64,000 nucleotides of DNA. Origin: Aphelocoma coerulescens. Lineage: Eukaryota; Chordata; Aves; Passeriformes; Corvidae. The stretch covers positions 2,465,001 through 2,529,000 of the forward strand of contig NW_027183960.1 of the NCBI RefSeq assembly GCF_041296385.1. The letters are read 5' to 3'. A program made the position numbers and the translations under genes. Positions within the stretch are counted from its first letter, which is position 1. Each line of letters begins with the position of its first letter. Shown piece after piece: positions 45,214 through 57,394 of the stretch. The notes below the pieces were generated by a model that saw nothing but the letters and a program-made list of their open reading frames with translations, had not been told where the DNA came from and ran no database searches.

Positions 45214-45629
45214 TGTAGATACCAAAATGCTGCTAGCGAGGATTTTCTTGCTATTTTCTAAGTCTGTGAGAGACTTTTCTCTCTCACAGAAGAGGTAGCA
45301 GAGTATGTAAACAACCAAGCCACCTGCAACCTTGAAAAGTCTGGTTTATGGTCTAGTAGAAAAATATTTTGACAATGGATGGTTTAGGATTTTAGCCAAT
45401 CACCCCAAGGGGGGGGGCTGATCCTTTGTCCAATTAGACTATGAAGAAAAAAGTCTGTAAAAGAGTTTGTGAAATAATTAAATGAATAAATCTTGGTGCA
45501 CAATTCCTGCCTGCTGGATCTTCTCTCCTCCTCCTCCCTATGGCTGCGGGACACAGTGATACACCCTAGGGCCCAGGCCTGCGGTAATAGACCACAATTA
45601 CAAGTGAACTGCAACACAAGCAGCTAACA
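45214..45629 (+). repeat. Class II ERV 3' LTR (second copy)
   Basis: Copy of 4617-5032, preceded by the polypurine tract AAAAAGGGGGAAT and containing AATAAA near 45484. Confidence 0.75.
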
Positions 45630-45638
45630 CATTCCTCC

Positions 45639-46285
45639 TGTGATAAATGAGTGAACGATAAATTTTGTCTTTCGCATCTATCACTTTAACATTTAGAAGT
45701 GAGAATGTACTATGTAGAAATAGTGTTAAGGTAAAATATAGGTAAGTAAAAACAAGACTAGAGTAAATTGTAACTTCGAATGAGTGGTAACATGTTGGGA
45801 AACGTAGGAAGAAACACATGATAATAAATGTCCTTTCAGTTGAGAAATTACAGAGGTGGAAACCAAGACATCTTCAAGAAACAAAGAAGATAAACCGCAT
45901 GCATCCCAGGAAGTCTGTTATCTCATCAAAACTCACACCTCCCAAAGAACCCATCAACTACAAATTAGGTTGGAGACTGAGGAGGCACCGGAGGGGGGTG
46001 CCTGCCTTCAATTCTGGAGCTACTCAGAGGACCGAGGTGGCAGTGTGCTGGCGTGTGCTGGCGCAAGGGGGCAGAGACGGAGGGGGGAAAGTTGAGTGAA
46101 GTGTAAATGACTTTCTGGGCTTAAGGACTATGTTTAAAGAAGTACTAAAGTTCACAGTAAAATGAATGGAGCCACGCCTCTAGCAATATTGCTAAGTGCT
46201 CCTGCACTGTGATATGCCTTTGTTCTACTAATAAATGCTCAATATTATGCTGCTGAAAATTCCGCTTGGGAATTCATCTTTCTCA
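45639..46285 (+). repeat. Probable ERVL-like solo LTR (second copy)
   Basis: Copy of 5042-5688, TGTGATAAATG to TTTCTCA, with AATAAA near 46230. No internal retroviral sequence is attached. Confidence 0.5.
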
Positions 46286-49230
46286 CTTCTTCCCTTAAAA
46301 TCAGTTCTAAGAATTTAGTGTGAAATACATTTAGGCTTGGTCCACATTATTTTTAGTTCAAATAAACACATCTAAATTTTTTCCATCTTTCCCATTAAAG
46401 GATTTTGGTTTTGGCTCATTCTTTCAGCATTTTGCCAGCAATCTGCTCAATGCTCTTTCCTTAGGAATGAAAGCTGTAGCCTGATATTACAAAGTGTTTG
46501 GTGAAACCTTTACCATGACTCTCAAGTCGCAACATGCCAGATAATCACTGGTTTTCAAAGCTGCTTGAAGATAGAAGGAAAGCGTCAAAGGTTTATGCAT
46601 GAATCAGCATCCCCTTGTCACAACGTCATGCTGCAGTGATCCTTGCAGAGCTCTAAGACTGGATTTAAAGGAGAAAAGCTCAATACTGGCTCCTGAGCCA
46701 GCAGGATGAAACATCCAAGATTGTACATATATTACTTCTGTGCTAAAACTACTGTATGAAAACGTCTTACCATTATGGCAGTTTTATAGTACTCCATAGG
46801 AGACATCTCTTTAAATGACTCTAATATCCTTTCAGTGCTAAAATTGAGAAGGGGGTTGATCCATAGTTAACTCATGTAAACACGAGTGAACTACTAAGAG
46901 ACAGCAAATGTTAATCACAAAACCTAAGCAGCAGGATTCGCCTTAATCTTGTCAAGATAAGAGGAACAGGATCTTTTGAAAACCGGCACAGAGATCGCTG
47001 CATCAGCCACCGAAGAACTGCGCATGCTCCAGAAAGAAAGGTAAAAAGTGCATTGTGACAAAGACTACTGATCTTCATCAGAAAGACCCTCGAGGAAGAA
47101 GAGGAGCCTTCCTCAGTGCGCCCATCAGCGTACACAGCGCATGCATGGCACGTATGCTAATGATATTAATGACTTCCGAGAAGTAATTTCTAGAACCACT
47201 CCTATCCCAAGAATTGTGATGAATGTTCATATATTTTACACATAATGCTGGACTGTATGGAGTGCTCTGTGTGTGTGTGTTAGGAGGAGTGATCCCCCAT
47301 GCACCCAGCGCCGAATAAAGCAAATACCCGCTTCTCTGACTCTGAAGCATCTCTAGGCCTGGTTTTGGGCAATTCAAAATAGGTGAATACACATTACAAC
47401 TACAGCTGAAGTTGTTGCATAGGCAGATTGAAGAGGAAAGGATTTCATCTTCATCACTCTCCTTCTTTCTTGTTTTGACAGAATTAAGAACTTGTAAAAA
47501 ATCTGATATCACTGATGCTCACCACTCTTCCAATTAGACTACGCTCACTTAGGCAACGAAGTCCAGAGCTTCGGATATCTCCCGCTTCTGCCCTAGGAAT
47601 TGCTTCCAGTGCTGTACCTTTGCTCCAGCTGCGAAACCAAACCAGCAGAACCAAGGAAGTTCTCTCTGAATGAACCATTGCTCTTGAAGGCTACAACGGT
47701 AGTCATGGCAGTGAACACTGCTCTTCACTGGGCCATTCCTCTGAAAAAAAACCATGCACCACCTCTCAACCTAAACCGTTAAGCCTCCTGCTGATGCTGA
47801 CTGACAAAGCGTCCAACTGCACTTAGATTCCAACAGCTACTTCCAATGACCTGTCAACAGAGCTTTGCAGACTTGCAACAGAGCAACAAACTAAAGGGGC
47901 TATGTTTCATGGCTGTTTTTCAAACATCATTGACTTATGTCCCTTTGCCAGCTTAAGTGAAGGTGGCCCATCCACCTTGGTCAAAATCAGCAGAATTTTG
48001 GCCCAATTTGTTGTTACGCAACACATCATGACACAATCTCTTGGTGTTGATGCAAAATTCCCACTGAAGTGCATGTCGTTACATGACTTAAGGCTACCTA
48101 CTCACAGAGTGTCCACTCCACTGCCACACCCATTTTCTGGCCACCTTGAAATGACTGAGCTGTCTTACTGTTCCCAACATTCCTCAGGGGTACGTGACCA
48201 CCATAGCCTCCCTTCTGAAGTTTAGGAACCTAAGTAGTACTAGCAATAGCAGTTTATCCAAAATCCATTTGCTCCATCAACAAACTCCGAGCAAGCGCTG
48301 AGAATTAGTTTCAAGACTTCTACATATATTTACAGGGAGCTTTTTGTTTGCTTGTTTGTTTTTAAAGCAGATGGAGTAGTGCGATGTTTCCCTGAGGCTA
48401 CCAGGGCTGCGAGGCAGGCAGGCAGAGCCCTGGCATGGGTGGCACAGGGGACCCCGGGCGCTGACGGCTGCCACCAGCGCAGGCCAGCTCGGAACTGGCA
48501 GGCAGGGCTGCACCCCGCGTCTGCCACAACAGCTGCAGCTTCTGCAGCCTGAAACACAGCTGGCTCAGGGGTTCAAATTAAGAGCCAAAACCTTTTGCTG
48601 CTCAATTTGGGGCAGAGAAAGGTCATCACTTCTAGCATGGCATAAGCCTGCCACTACATTTCTGTGAAGGAAAATCACCTTGTTAGAGTGAAACTCCTGA
48701 GTAAAATACTGAAGCGCTTTCAGATTCGTATTATCTGACATTTCTGTGACCTTCTTTTATACCTGCATTGTTTCCTACTGCTGGTTTTGGGCACAAGTTC
48801 TGTGTACACTATTCTGGAAACAAAAAAATAACCCAAAACCAACACCCACTCCTCCCCCACCATCACTCCTTCCCCAGCCCCAAGCCTAACAAAACCAGCC
48901 TGCAGAATGTGCAGGATTTCAAATGAGAACAAGCATAGATGGGACATCAAAAGATGGATTCTCCTTAGACATTTGTGCATGCAGTGCTCTGCAATCAACT
49001 CCTAAATTCTACTCCTGGTACACCAAATATTTGTCTTGGGAACTCCTTGTTCTCCATTCCAACCCTTCTGAGAGGGTAATCGAGGAGTTACTCTACATAT
49101 TTTAAGCACATGTTGCACTAGTCAAATCCAATGCACAGCATTACTTGACTAACTGAGGCGGTGGCAAGGTCAATTAAGACCTGTTCATGTCTTAATTTGG
49201 AGCTCTTCCAACTGCTTGAAAAGTGAAGCC
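46286..49230. other. Unassigned spacer sequence (second copy)
   Basis: Copy of 5689-8634. No gene or recognised mobile element. The small frames are retained only because the copies are nearly identical. Confidence 0.6.
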
Positions 49231-49971
49231 TTGGACGTTGAAGGTTCAGGCTAAGGAGAATCCAAAATGTGGATAGCATCTCCCTTCTGCTGGAAGCCTT
49301 GAAGTTCACCACTGCAGTCTGCAGCCTACACAGATCATGTGAGTATTGTAAAAGTTCTCCAAGGAAGAGCAAGAACGAGGCTAATGCATGCACACAAACG
49401 CTGATCAAAAGCACTTGATGCTCTTGGACAAAAATAGGGAACCTTCACTTTTGGAAAGACAAGGTGACTATGGTTGTCTCTACAGTACTAGTAGGAAAAT
49501 ATCCCTGAAGTTTTGCAAAACCTCTTTTCAGGGGTTTGTTAACTTCATCTTTGTTAAGAACTGGGGAACACAGGGAGACCTGTCACTTTTTTTGCAGAAT
49601 GCCATAGAAACTGCTACACTCACTTCAACAACAGTCCAAGTAACCTTCTCTGCAAATACTGACCATTTGCAGTTCTGGTTGATACAAGCCCCCATTACCT
49701 AAGAAAGGAACAACTCGGCAAGCAGTTTGCAAAGATGAACAACTTAGCACGACTGCGGCTGATGACATGCCCTGACCTTTTTTGCCTTCAGCTATGGGTG
49801 CCGTACCCTCCTACCCTCACACATGCCACTCAAAGCTCCTTGCGTGGAGCTCTCGCACCACCTATGACAGCAACTGTGCCAAGCCGCCACCCTTCTTCAG
49901 CACCATCGCACCTACCACAAGGTAGCTGAATCAGAGGGAAAAGGAGGTCGCCAATGGAGGGAAGTTGTACC

Positions 49972-50936
49972 CCCTGACAGCTAAGCTCCAGCTACGGTGT
50001 CGCTTATGTCCTTCCCAGGACGGGCGGGAAAACGCCTCGGCGCAGCGCAGCGCTGGCCGGGAGCGGCCGGCACGGCACCGAGCGCGCTCCCCACTCCCTC
50101 CCGCCCGCGCCGCTGCGGAGACCCCGGGTTCGCCGGAATCGGCCACATGCTGCACGGAGGGCAGCGCGGCAAAGGCGGCCTCCCCTCGTCGCCCGGGGAA
50201 GGCCGGCCTCGGATCCCCGCTCTCTCCACCGGCACGGGCAGTGCCAGCAGCCTCTCGCTGTGGCCGCCGCTGGCCGAAAGCCTCGCCGCGCACCGCCCGG
50301 CCGGCCCCGCCGCTCCGCGGGCTCACACGGCACCTGCCGTGGGCGGCCGCCGAGCGACAGGAAGCAGAAGCGCTCACCGCCGCGCCGCTCGCCGCCCCGC
50401 CCGGGCGCTCCTCTCCTCGCGCTACCACGATGGCGCCGGCCCGCCCCGCCTTCCCCGTCGCCTGCGGCGCAACGCGGCTGCTCCGAGCCACGCAGCACGC
50501 GTGCGGCCGGGCCCTGCCGAGCTGCCGGCGGAGCCGGGGCACAGCCCGGGCGGGAGAGCTTCCGGCGAGGCTGGGCGGGCGGCGAGCGCGGCCGAGCGTG
50601 AGCGCGCCAGGCGGGCGGCGGGCGGCGGCGCGATGGAGAGCTAGATGGAGGCGGCAGCACCGCGCGGCATAAAATAGCTGATCGTCCGGCAGCCGCCCGC
50701 TCCGCAGCCCCTCGGCTGCTGTCGAGAAGGGCCCCAGCCCTGGCCGCGCCGGTGGCGAGGCGGCTCCGCAGCCCGCGGGCAGCCCTGGCGGGGCAGGGGA
50801 GCACTGCGGGCAGCCCCGGGGCCGCGCAGCCGTCTGCAACGCGCGGTGGGAGCCGCTGGGAACTATTTTACACGTTCCGGGGGGCTGGAGAGGAGCACGG
50901 AGACCACGCGGCAGGTCGCTGCCGTTAGGGAAAATT
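49972..50936. promoter_or_regulatory. CpG island, arm A'
   Basis: Copy of 9376-10340. TATA-like CATAAAATAG at 50668-50677, minus-strand donor-like GTGAGC from 50377, YY1-like element near 50425. Private changes are few (A to G near 49992 and G to C near 50322). Confidence 0.6.
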
Positions 50937-50964
50937 AATCCACGATGCCTGAGGTTTATATCCG

Positions 50965-53900
50965 AAAAGGAGACAGAGGAGTCCTGCAACATTCTTCGAC
51001 TACAGGGAGAGTCCATGGGGCTTTTCCCATGGCGTCTGTCAAACGGTTGCGGGATGCAGCCCCCTTTTGATGCCAAGTTCCCGGCCACAGCACCCTCTTC
51101 CTTTTCCCCACTGGCTGAGGTATTCGGGAGATACAGACTTCCAGAACTGCCTACTCTATGCGCCCCCCTCTAATATGCACCCCCCTCTTGGCATCGAGAA
51201 GAAAGAAAAGAACCCCATTCCTAATGCTCTTAAGTCTTTGTTGCCTTGCTCTAGGTTCAGGAATTTAACACGGCCTTGATTAATCAACAGTCTCTGATGA
51301 TTAGTAACAGTTCTAGAGAACTCCTAGTTTCTTCTGTTACTTCACTAGCCATAACTTCCTAGCCTTGTCTACAGGCCGATTCACACGGTCTCTTTGTAAA
51401 GACTCATCCATCTCATTCCTTTTAATCCCTCCTCTTTTTATTTGCTCTGTATTTGTCTTTACAAACCTTAATTACCATGGATTTAATTTTTTCTTCTGGA
51501 GTCTTCTTGGGTTTTGCTATTATTTGCAGTGACATCCTTTTCTGTCCTTTTGTAGTCATTTCTGGATCAGGTAGGCATGGCTGCTAGCGGCATCCCCTTG
51601 AGCACCTGCTGAAAGAGCTGCCGCCAGCATGGTGTCACACATGGTAAAAAGATGAGAGTTGCTATAGCATGTAAGAGGAGGAATCGTATTCATTTAGCCC
51701 AGAGCTGGCCAGTTAACCATGAAAACATGTCCCATCCCCATCCTTTCAACATTTGGACAGGTCCACGAGCTGACGTTATTTCCTTTGTTATTTGTTTGAC
51801 CACTTTTCCGCTGTCATCTGCTTGCAAACAGCAGCTCGAGTCATTTAATTTCCCACAAACTCCTCCTTCTTCTGCCAACAGATAATCTAATACCATCCAA
51901 TGTTGAAATACCACTTTCCTCATTTAAGTGGGTTGCTCAGCAAAAAGGTCAAGCGCTGTGGCTGGCTGGTTGGTAATTATTTCCGAGACAGCTTGTAACC
52001 TAATTATCTCCTTCAAATGATAAATGGGTTCCCAGGCATCTGGGATTAATTCCTTAGGTTTCCAAGGGGCTGGTCCATCGTGTTGGGTAACTTGTTCTGT
52101 TGGCCGTTCATCATTTCCCCGTTTTGGGGTGCTCCCTCCAGCCAGGGCTGCATCAGCTGACTGCTTTTCTCTAATTAAATCATCACAGATTTTGATTCCT
52201 AAGCGATTTCCCAGAACTTGTAGTAGCAAAAAGAACAACAGTCTACTAAATATACCATATCCCTGACCAGTTTGGAGGTAACCTGAGCTAAGCATGTTGG
52301 CCACAAATCCAATACTGTCCTTTCAAAGCCCGTGTTCCATTAGCAAAGGAACCTACCCATGGTCATCAATTGGTGGCTCAAAATACAGCAGGATTCCCGG
52401 GCCTAACGGTCCTCCAACAAGAGTTGCCCCACCATAAGGGTCCCAGCATTTGCATTTCCAAGCTCCCGCACAGGGTTCCCACCTACATTTACATCTGCAA
52501 GCTGCTTGGTTGGATTTGGAGCAGAACTCACTAAAAGGCTTTGAGTTCCAATCCGGTGTGGCCATTCCCACTGATAATCACAAACAACATGTCTTCTACT
52601 TGTGGAATTTTTGTGGGGACTGCTCAAAAACAGGTGGTCAAAAAAACCCCTTGTCCCTCCCCATTGCTTTACAGGCTTCCAAATATTTTTGGTAAGTGTG
52701 ATAAGAACGCCTTACGCAGCTACTGTTAGTGAGCCGAACAGGTATTTGATTGCATTTGCCTTGATATTTGGAACAATTGGAAGGAGGGCAATTGGGGGTC
52801 CAAACCCAGTTGTTCAAGCCCAGAGGGAAAGTCAATTGACAATTGCCTTTTCCTACATAGACACGCCCTATCCTATTTAGGCAATAAGTGCCTGTTGGAG
52901 AAGAATGAAGTGGCCATGAACTTCCTTCTTTGGCCCCAAATCCCATCCCACTGTGGCCCTCACATTGACCCACCATTTAGGTTCAGCTGGGCTAGCCAAC
53001 TATGGCCACTCTTCAGATCCTCCTGGCCTTCCACAGAGCCAGCAATTGCTAAGGTTAAAAACTTTTGCTACTTCTTCTCCTAAGGCTGCAAATTGATTCT
53101 CCCACTCCTGGCCTAAACTCAGCTAACCATATCAAAGTAGAATTAGTAAGGAAAATGTTTTAATAGTGTCATCTAATTAGCTAGTCTAATTTTCCCGTTG
53201 TCTTCTGCAGCACCTGTGGCAATTGAAGACACAGAAACCACTTAACGTAACAAAATGGCCACAAGTATTAGCCCCCAAGTGAGTGGAGATTCTAGAGGAG
53301 GGATGCCTATACAGTCTATTTCAGCAGACGGTCTGAAGGTAGGACTGCGGGGCTTCTTCCGATGTCGAAGCACTGCCTACTGCTCCGGCCCACTCCTGCA
53401 GAGTGTCAGTCACGGCCTCCCGGCCTTCTCCTCCAGCTGAGATGTGCAAATCTCCGAGGCTTCAGAGACCTTGACCCGAGAGTGACGGGTTCACCTGTGT
53501 TCAGCTTACTTGACGGCTGTTTTCTGTCGTCAGTGACACTTGGAATGGGCCACGCCATTTCACCAGCACTGGCGCTTCTTTCTACTCCTTAATTAGGACT
53601 CAATCTCCTGGTTGGATGTTAAAAGCAGCAAAGTCCAAAGGCCGGGCTTGCACCAGCTGAGTTTCCTGTTGAAGGGGTTTCACAAGAAGCAGGATCCTGG
53701 CCACAGATGGTTTTAAAAATGCATCACTTGCCTCTACCCCCCCCCACTGGGTGGAGACTTACCAGGGCAATTGCAAACAACGATTGAAAGGGAGATAACT
53801 GAATCTCTCTTCTGGGTTGGGCCCTCATTCTCACCAAAGCCAATGTCCAAAGCCCTACCCATGGCATCTTGGTTTCTATTACCAGCTTCAAAAGGTGTTT

Positions 53901-55065
53901 ATTTCTCTCTTCATTGTTTTCTACCCGAGCCGAGCTCTGGGGGTGCCAGGGCCTATGGAGGTTCCATTGTGTTCCTAAAGAAGCCAAAACCCCTTGAAGG
54001 ATCTTTCCTGCAAAATGAGTTCCCCTATCTGAATCTATTGCTTCTACAATGCTGTATCTTGGAATGATTTGTTCCAAAAATGCCTTAAGAACTGATCCTG
54101 TCATTACTGAAGTAGTTGGAAATACTTCTGGCCACCTTGCTAGCTGACATACGATTACCAGAAGATATTAAGCCTTGCCACTTGGGGCATCTCCGGAAAA
54201 TCCACCTGGCATCTTTGGAAGGGCCATGCAGCCCAAGGCCTCCCTCCTCTAGCAAGTTACTTTGTAACTTGGCTGTTGGCTTTAGCACAGATCAAGCAAC
54301 CTTCAACAGCTCCTTTTGCCAGTCTAAAAAGACCCCCAGCAACATACATCATGAGATAGGCTTCTGCCAATCCTCAGGAAGTGCAAGAACTCTCTTAATG
54401 GAGTTGCTTTAATATTGGTAGGGCCAAAGGTTCTGGTATCTCTTGTTTGCCATCCCTTGGAAACCAATTCTTGCCTTTTTTCTCTGCCACACGACTTTTA
54501 ACTGTATGTCAAACTGCTGCGGTAGAAAAGACAGCTTCCTGGGCAGTGATGGAGTCACGGGGAGCAAAGGGGGCATCTTGGAGAGTTCTGGCAGAAGTGT
54601 GGCTTTCTGAGTTTCTTCATCCACCAAAAAGGAGACAGAGGAGTCCTGTAACATTCTTCAACTCCAGGGAGAGGCCATGGGGCTTTTGCCATGGAGTCTC
54701 TCAAATGATTGCGGGATGCAGCTCCCTTCTGATGCTAAGTTCCTGGCAACAGCACCCTCTGAGGTACTCGGGAATTACAGACTTCCGGAACTGCCTACTC
54801 TATGCCCCCCTCTAATATGCACTCCCCTTTTGGAATGGAAAAGGAAGAAAACCAAACTATTCCTAATGCTGGGAAGTCTTTGCTGCCTTGCTCTAGGTTC
54901 AGGAATTTAGCAGGGCCTTGGCTGAGCAACAGTCTCTGTTGATTAGTAACAGTTTCTAGAACGAATACTTTCTTCTGTTACTTCCCCCCCTGTAAATTCC
55001 TAGCCTTGTCTAAGGAGAGATTCACACGGTCTCTTTGTAAAGACACATCTATCTTACTCCTTTCA
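50965..55065 (-). mobile_element. ERV2, arm A' copy
   Basis: Copy of 10369-14470: 3' LTR 50965-51424, env transmembrane remnant 51690-52304, env surface remnants 52353-52976, integrase remnant 53724-54288, 5' LTR 54627-55065. The stop splitting the transmembrane frame (51924-51926) is the one seen in arm A. Gag, protease and RT are absent. Confidence 0.85.
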
Positions 55066-55284
55066 CGCCCACACCTTCCTTGCGGTGGAACGGCTCTCCC
55101 CGGCACAGCACCTGGCACAAAACCCCCGTATACGCACACACACACCTGCACTTACCCTGCACTCCACTGCACACACACACACACACACACCTCCCGCACA
55201 CTAACACCCCCTCCACATCCCCACCATGCTACTTGCAGTGGCCCCGCCCCTGCCATCCCCACCGGCTGGCAGCACCCACTCCTC

Positions 55285-56435
55285 GCATGCTTCCCCATGC
55301 CTTGCATTTCCTTGCTGCCCCCTCTGTAGCCTTCCCTCAACCTGCCTTTTCTCCCCTGCCTTGCACTGACTTGCTCACCCATCCCCCACCTGACTTCCTT
55401 TCACATTCGTCTAGGTCTGGCCTCACCTTTCCTTTTCCTTCTAGGACCCTCATTGCCTTGCCTCGCCTCGCAAAGCCACCACTTGCCTTGCCTTGCCCTT
55501 GAACCCCTCCCTTGCCTTGCATGACCTTGCTCACCCCTCCCCCACCTGGAATTCAACACCCCTTTTCAATGACATTTCTGGGCCTTGCCCTGCCCTTTCT
55601 GCTCCTCCGAGGAATCTCAAAGCTCTCAAGCATCTCCGGTGTTTCAGGATCCCATGAGAGGAAGACCAGGGGAGGACGCATGTTGCCACACTCATCTCTG
55701 TGGGCAGCCTTTGTCTGGGAGCAATCCTTGCATGTCTTGAACCTTGGAGGGGCAATTCACATTTTGCCCTTGAGCTCGGGGACCAGAAAGAGAGTTCTTT
55801 TGCATACAAGGGAAGGCAGGTAGCTCAAGTCTTTTAGGTACAGAGGAGAGATGACCCACGCGGGATCAAGGCCACACAGAGCACTTGGTCCTGGCCACTT
55901 TTGTGCACCAGCAGTCCTTGAATGTACTTCTCACCTGCCTTGCCTGGCCTTGCCTTGGCAACACAACACTTGCCTTGCCTTGCCCTGCTAGCCCTCTGGA
56001 GCCTTGCATTCCTTTGCAGGGCCCTGCCCCGCACATGACCTGCCTACTGTTTTCCTCCAGGGCCTTGGCTTGCTGAGCCCTTCCTGTTTCTGCCTGGCCT
56101 TCCCATCAGTGGCCCTTCCTTCCTACAGCCAGCCTTGCCTCTAACTTCTGGGCCTTCTCTTGCCTACCAGTCCATTTGCTTTCCCCTCACTGCTCTGGCC
56201 TTGCCTACCTCTCCCTTGACTTGCCCACAATTGCCTGCACTCGGTTTGCAGCGCCTTGCCTGCATGGAAGGCAAGGGAAAGAGTGGTAGGCCGGGCAAAG
56301 CAAAGCCAGCAAGTTGTAGGCAGTGCGAGGCAAGGCAGACGCAGGCAAAGGAAGCAGAGCAAGGGTACCTTAAGAAGAACTAGACAAGGCAAGGCCAAGA
56401 GACTCGGAGTGCCTTTCCTTGGGAAGGCAAGGACA
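55285..56435. repeat. CCTTG/CAAGG satellite, arm A'
   Basis: Copy of 14690-15840, with the same strand switch and hairpin near 56255-56277. A CA microsatellite lies just before it at about 55170-55191. Confidence 0.85.
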
Positions 56436-57394
56436 TAGTGCCAGTGTTGCTGGAGCAGATGTTAAGGTACTGTGGGGAGGAATAGTCCAGCAAGACATTT
56501 CTCTTCTGGCCCCTGTGCGTGTAGGGGCAATTGTTGGACATATTCAATACTGGAGGCGGATCAGTCGCTGGATGTGTTGTATTTTGGAGGAGGGGATGCC
56601 GTTTCTTTGGAGATGGGCTTGTAGTTGCTCTCTTTGGCAAGGAAGGCAGGTTTGGATGTGCACATCAGGTACTCCTAGGGATTTTAAAGGCTTTTCCCAA
56701 CAGGCAGAGCTCTCTCTGGGTTCGAGCTGTTGAGCTGTCAGTGGGAATGCAAAGGCCAAGCTCTTAAGCTATTTGTCCTGGTGCCTTCAGTGTGTGAGCA
56801 GTCCCTGGTGCCGTTGCCTTTGGATCCTGACTCTGGGAGAGGGAAGGCTTAGGATGGTACCTAGAGCTGAGAAGGAGAGTGCTGAGAACAGCGTGTGTGC
56901 TGCTAGTTTGAGGGGTGCAGGTGAAGTTGTAGGCAGCAAGATCTTCCTCAGCTGGCACTGTTTTGAGCCCTGTTTTTGCCAGATGGTTTCAAGTTGGTGG
57001 GCGGAATCTGCGAGAGGGAAAAGATTTGTTTGGGCCAAAGAGGTGTGGTGTAAAGAAGAGTGTGCTCTTGGAAGGGGAAGATGAGGGCAACCTTTTTGTC
57101 CTGACACCGTTGATTTGAGTGCAGGGCCGTTTGCAAGTTGCCTCTGTCTGCCCTTGGGGTGGTTTCGAGCTGGGCCAGGTGCTTGGCCTTCTTTTGCAAG
57201 TCTGCAGCGCCGTCGTGTGGTTGTTTCCATGAGCGCTGACAGTGCCCGGCAAAAAGCGCTTGGCTGGCGCGGCCCCAGTCGTGTGGAAGCAGTTGGTGGA
57301 AGAGCTCCGCTGTGCATCCTGCCTCTTGGAGACATAAAAGGATGTAACCCTGCGCGTAGCGGGGAAGCAAGACGAATCTTTTCATTGTTGGCTG
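56436..57394. other. Unassigned arm sequence, arm A'
   Basis: Copy of 15841-16799, carrying the B-like variants near 57360. It has no recognised gene; the 215- and 145-codon minus-strand frames persist. Confidence 0.5.

Larger units (their letters stand above)
43680..49230. repeat. Palindrome spacer, second copy
   Basis: Direct copy of 3083-8634 with only a few differences, for example one T fewer near 46821, a T for A near 47231 and a G for C near 49017. It separates arm B from arm A' and is the loop of the second palindrome. Its elements are listed separately. Confidence 0.95.
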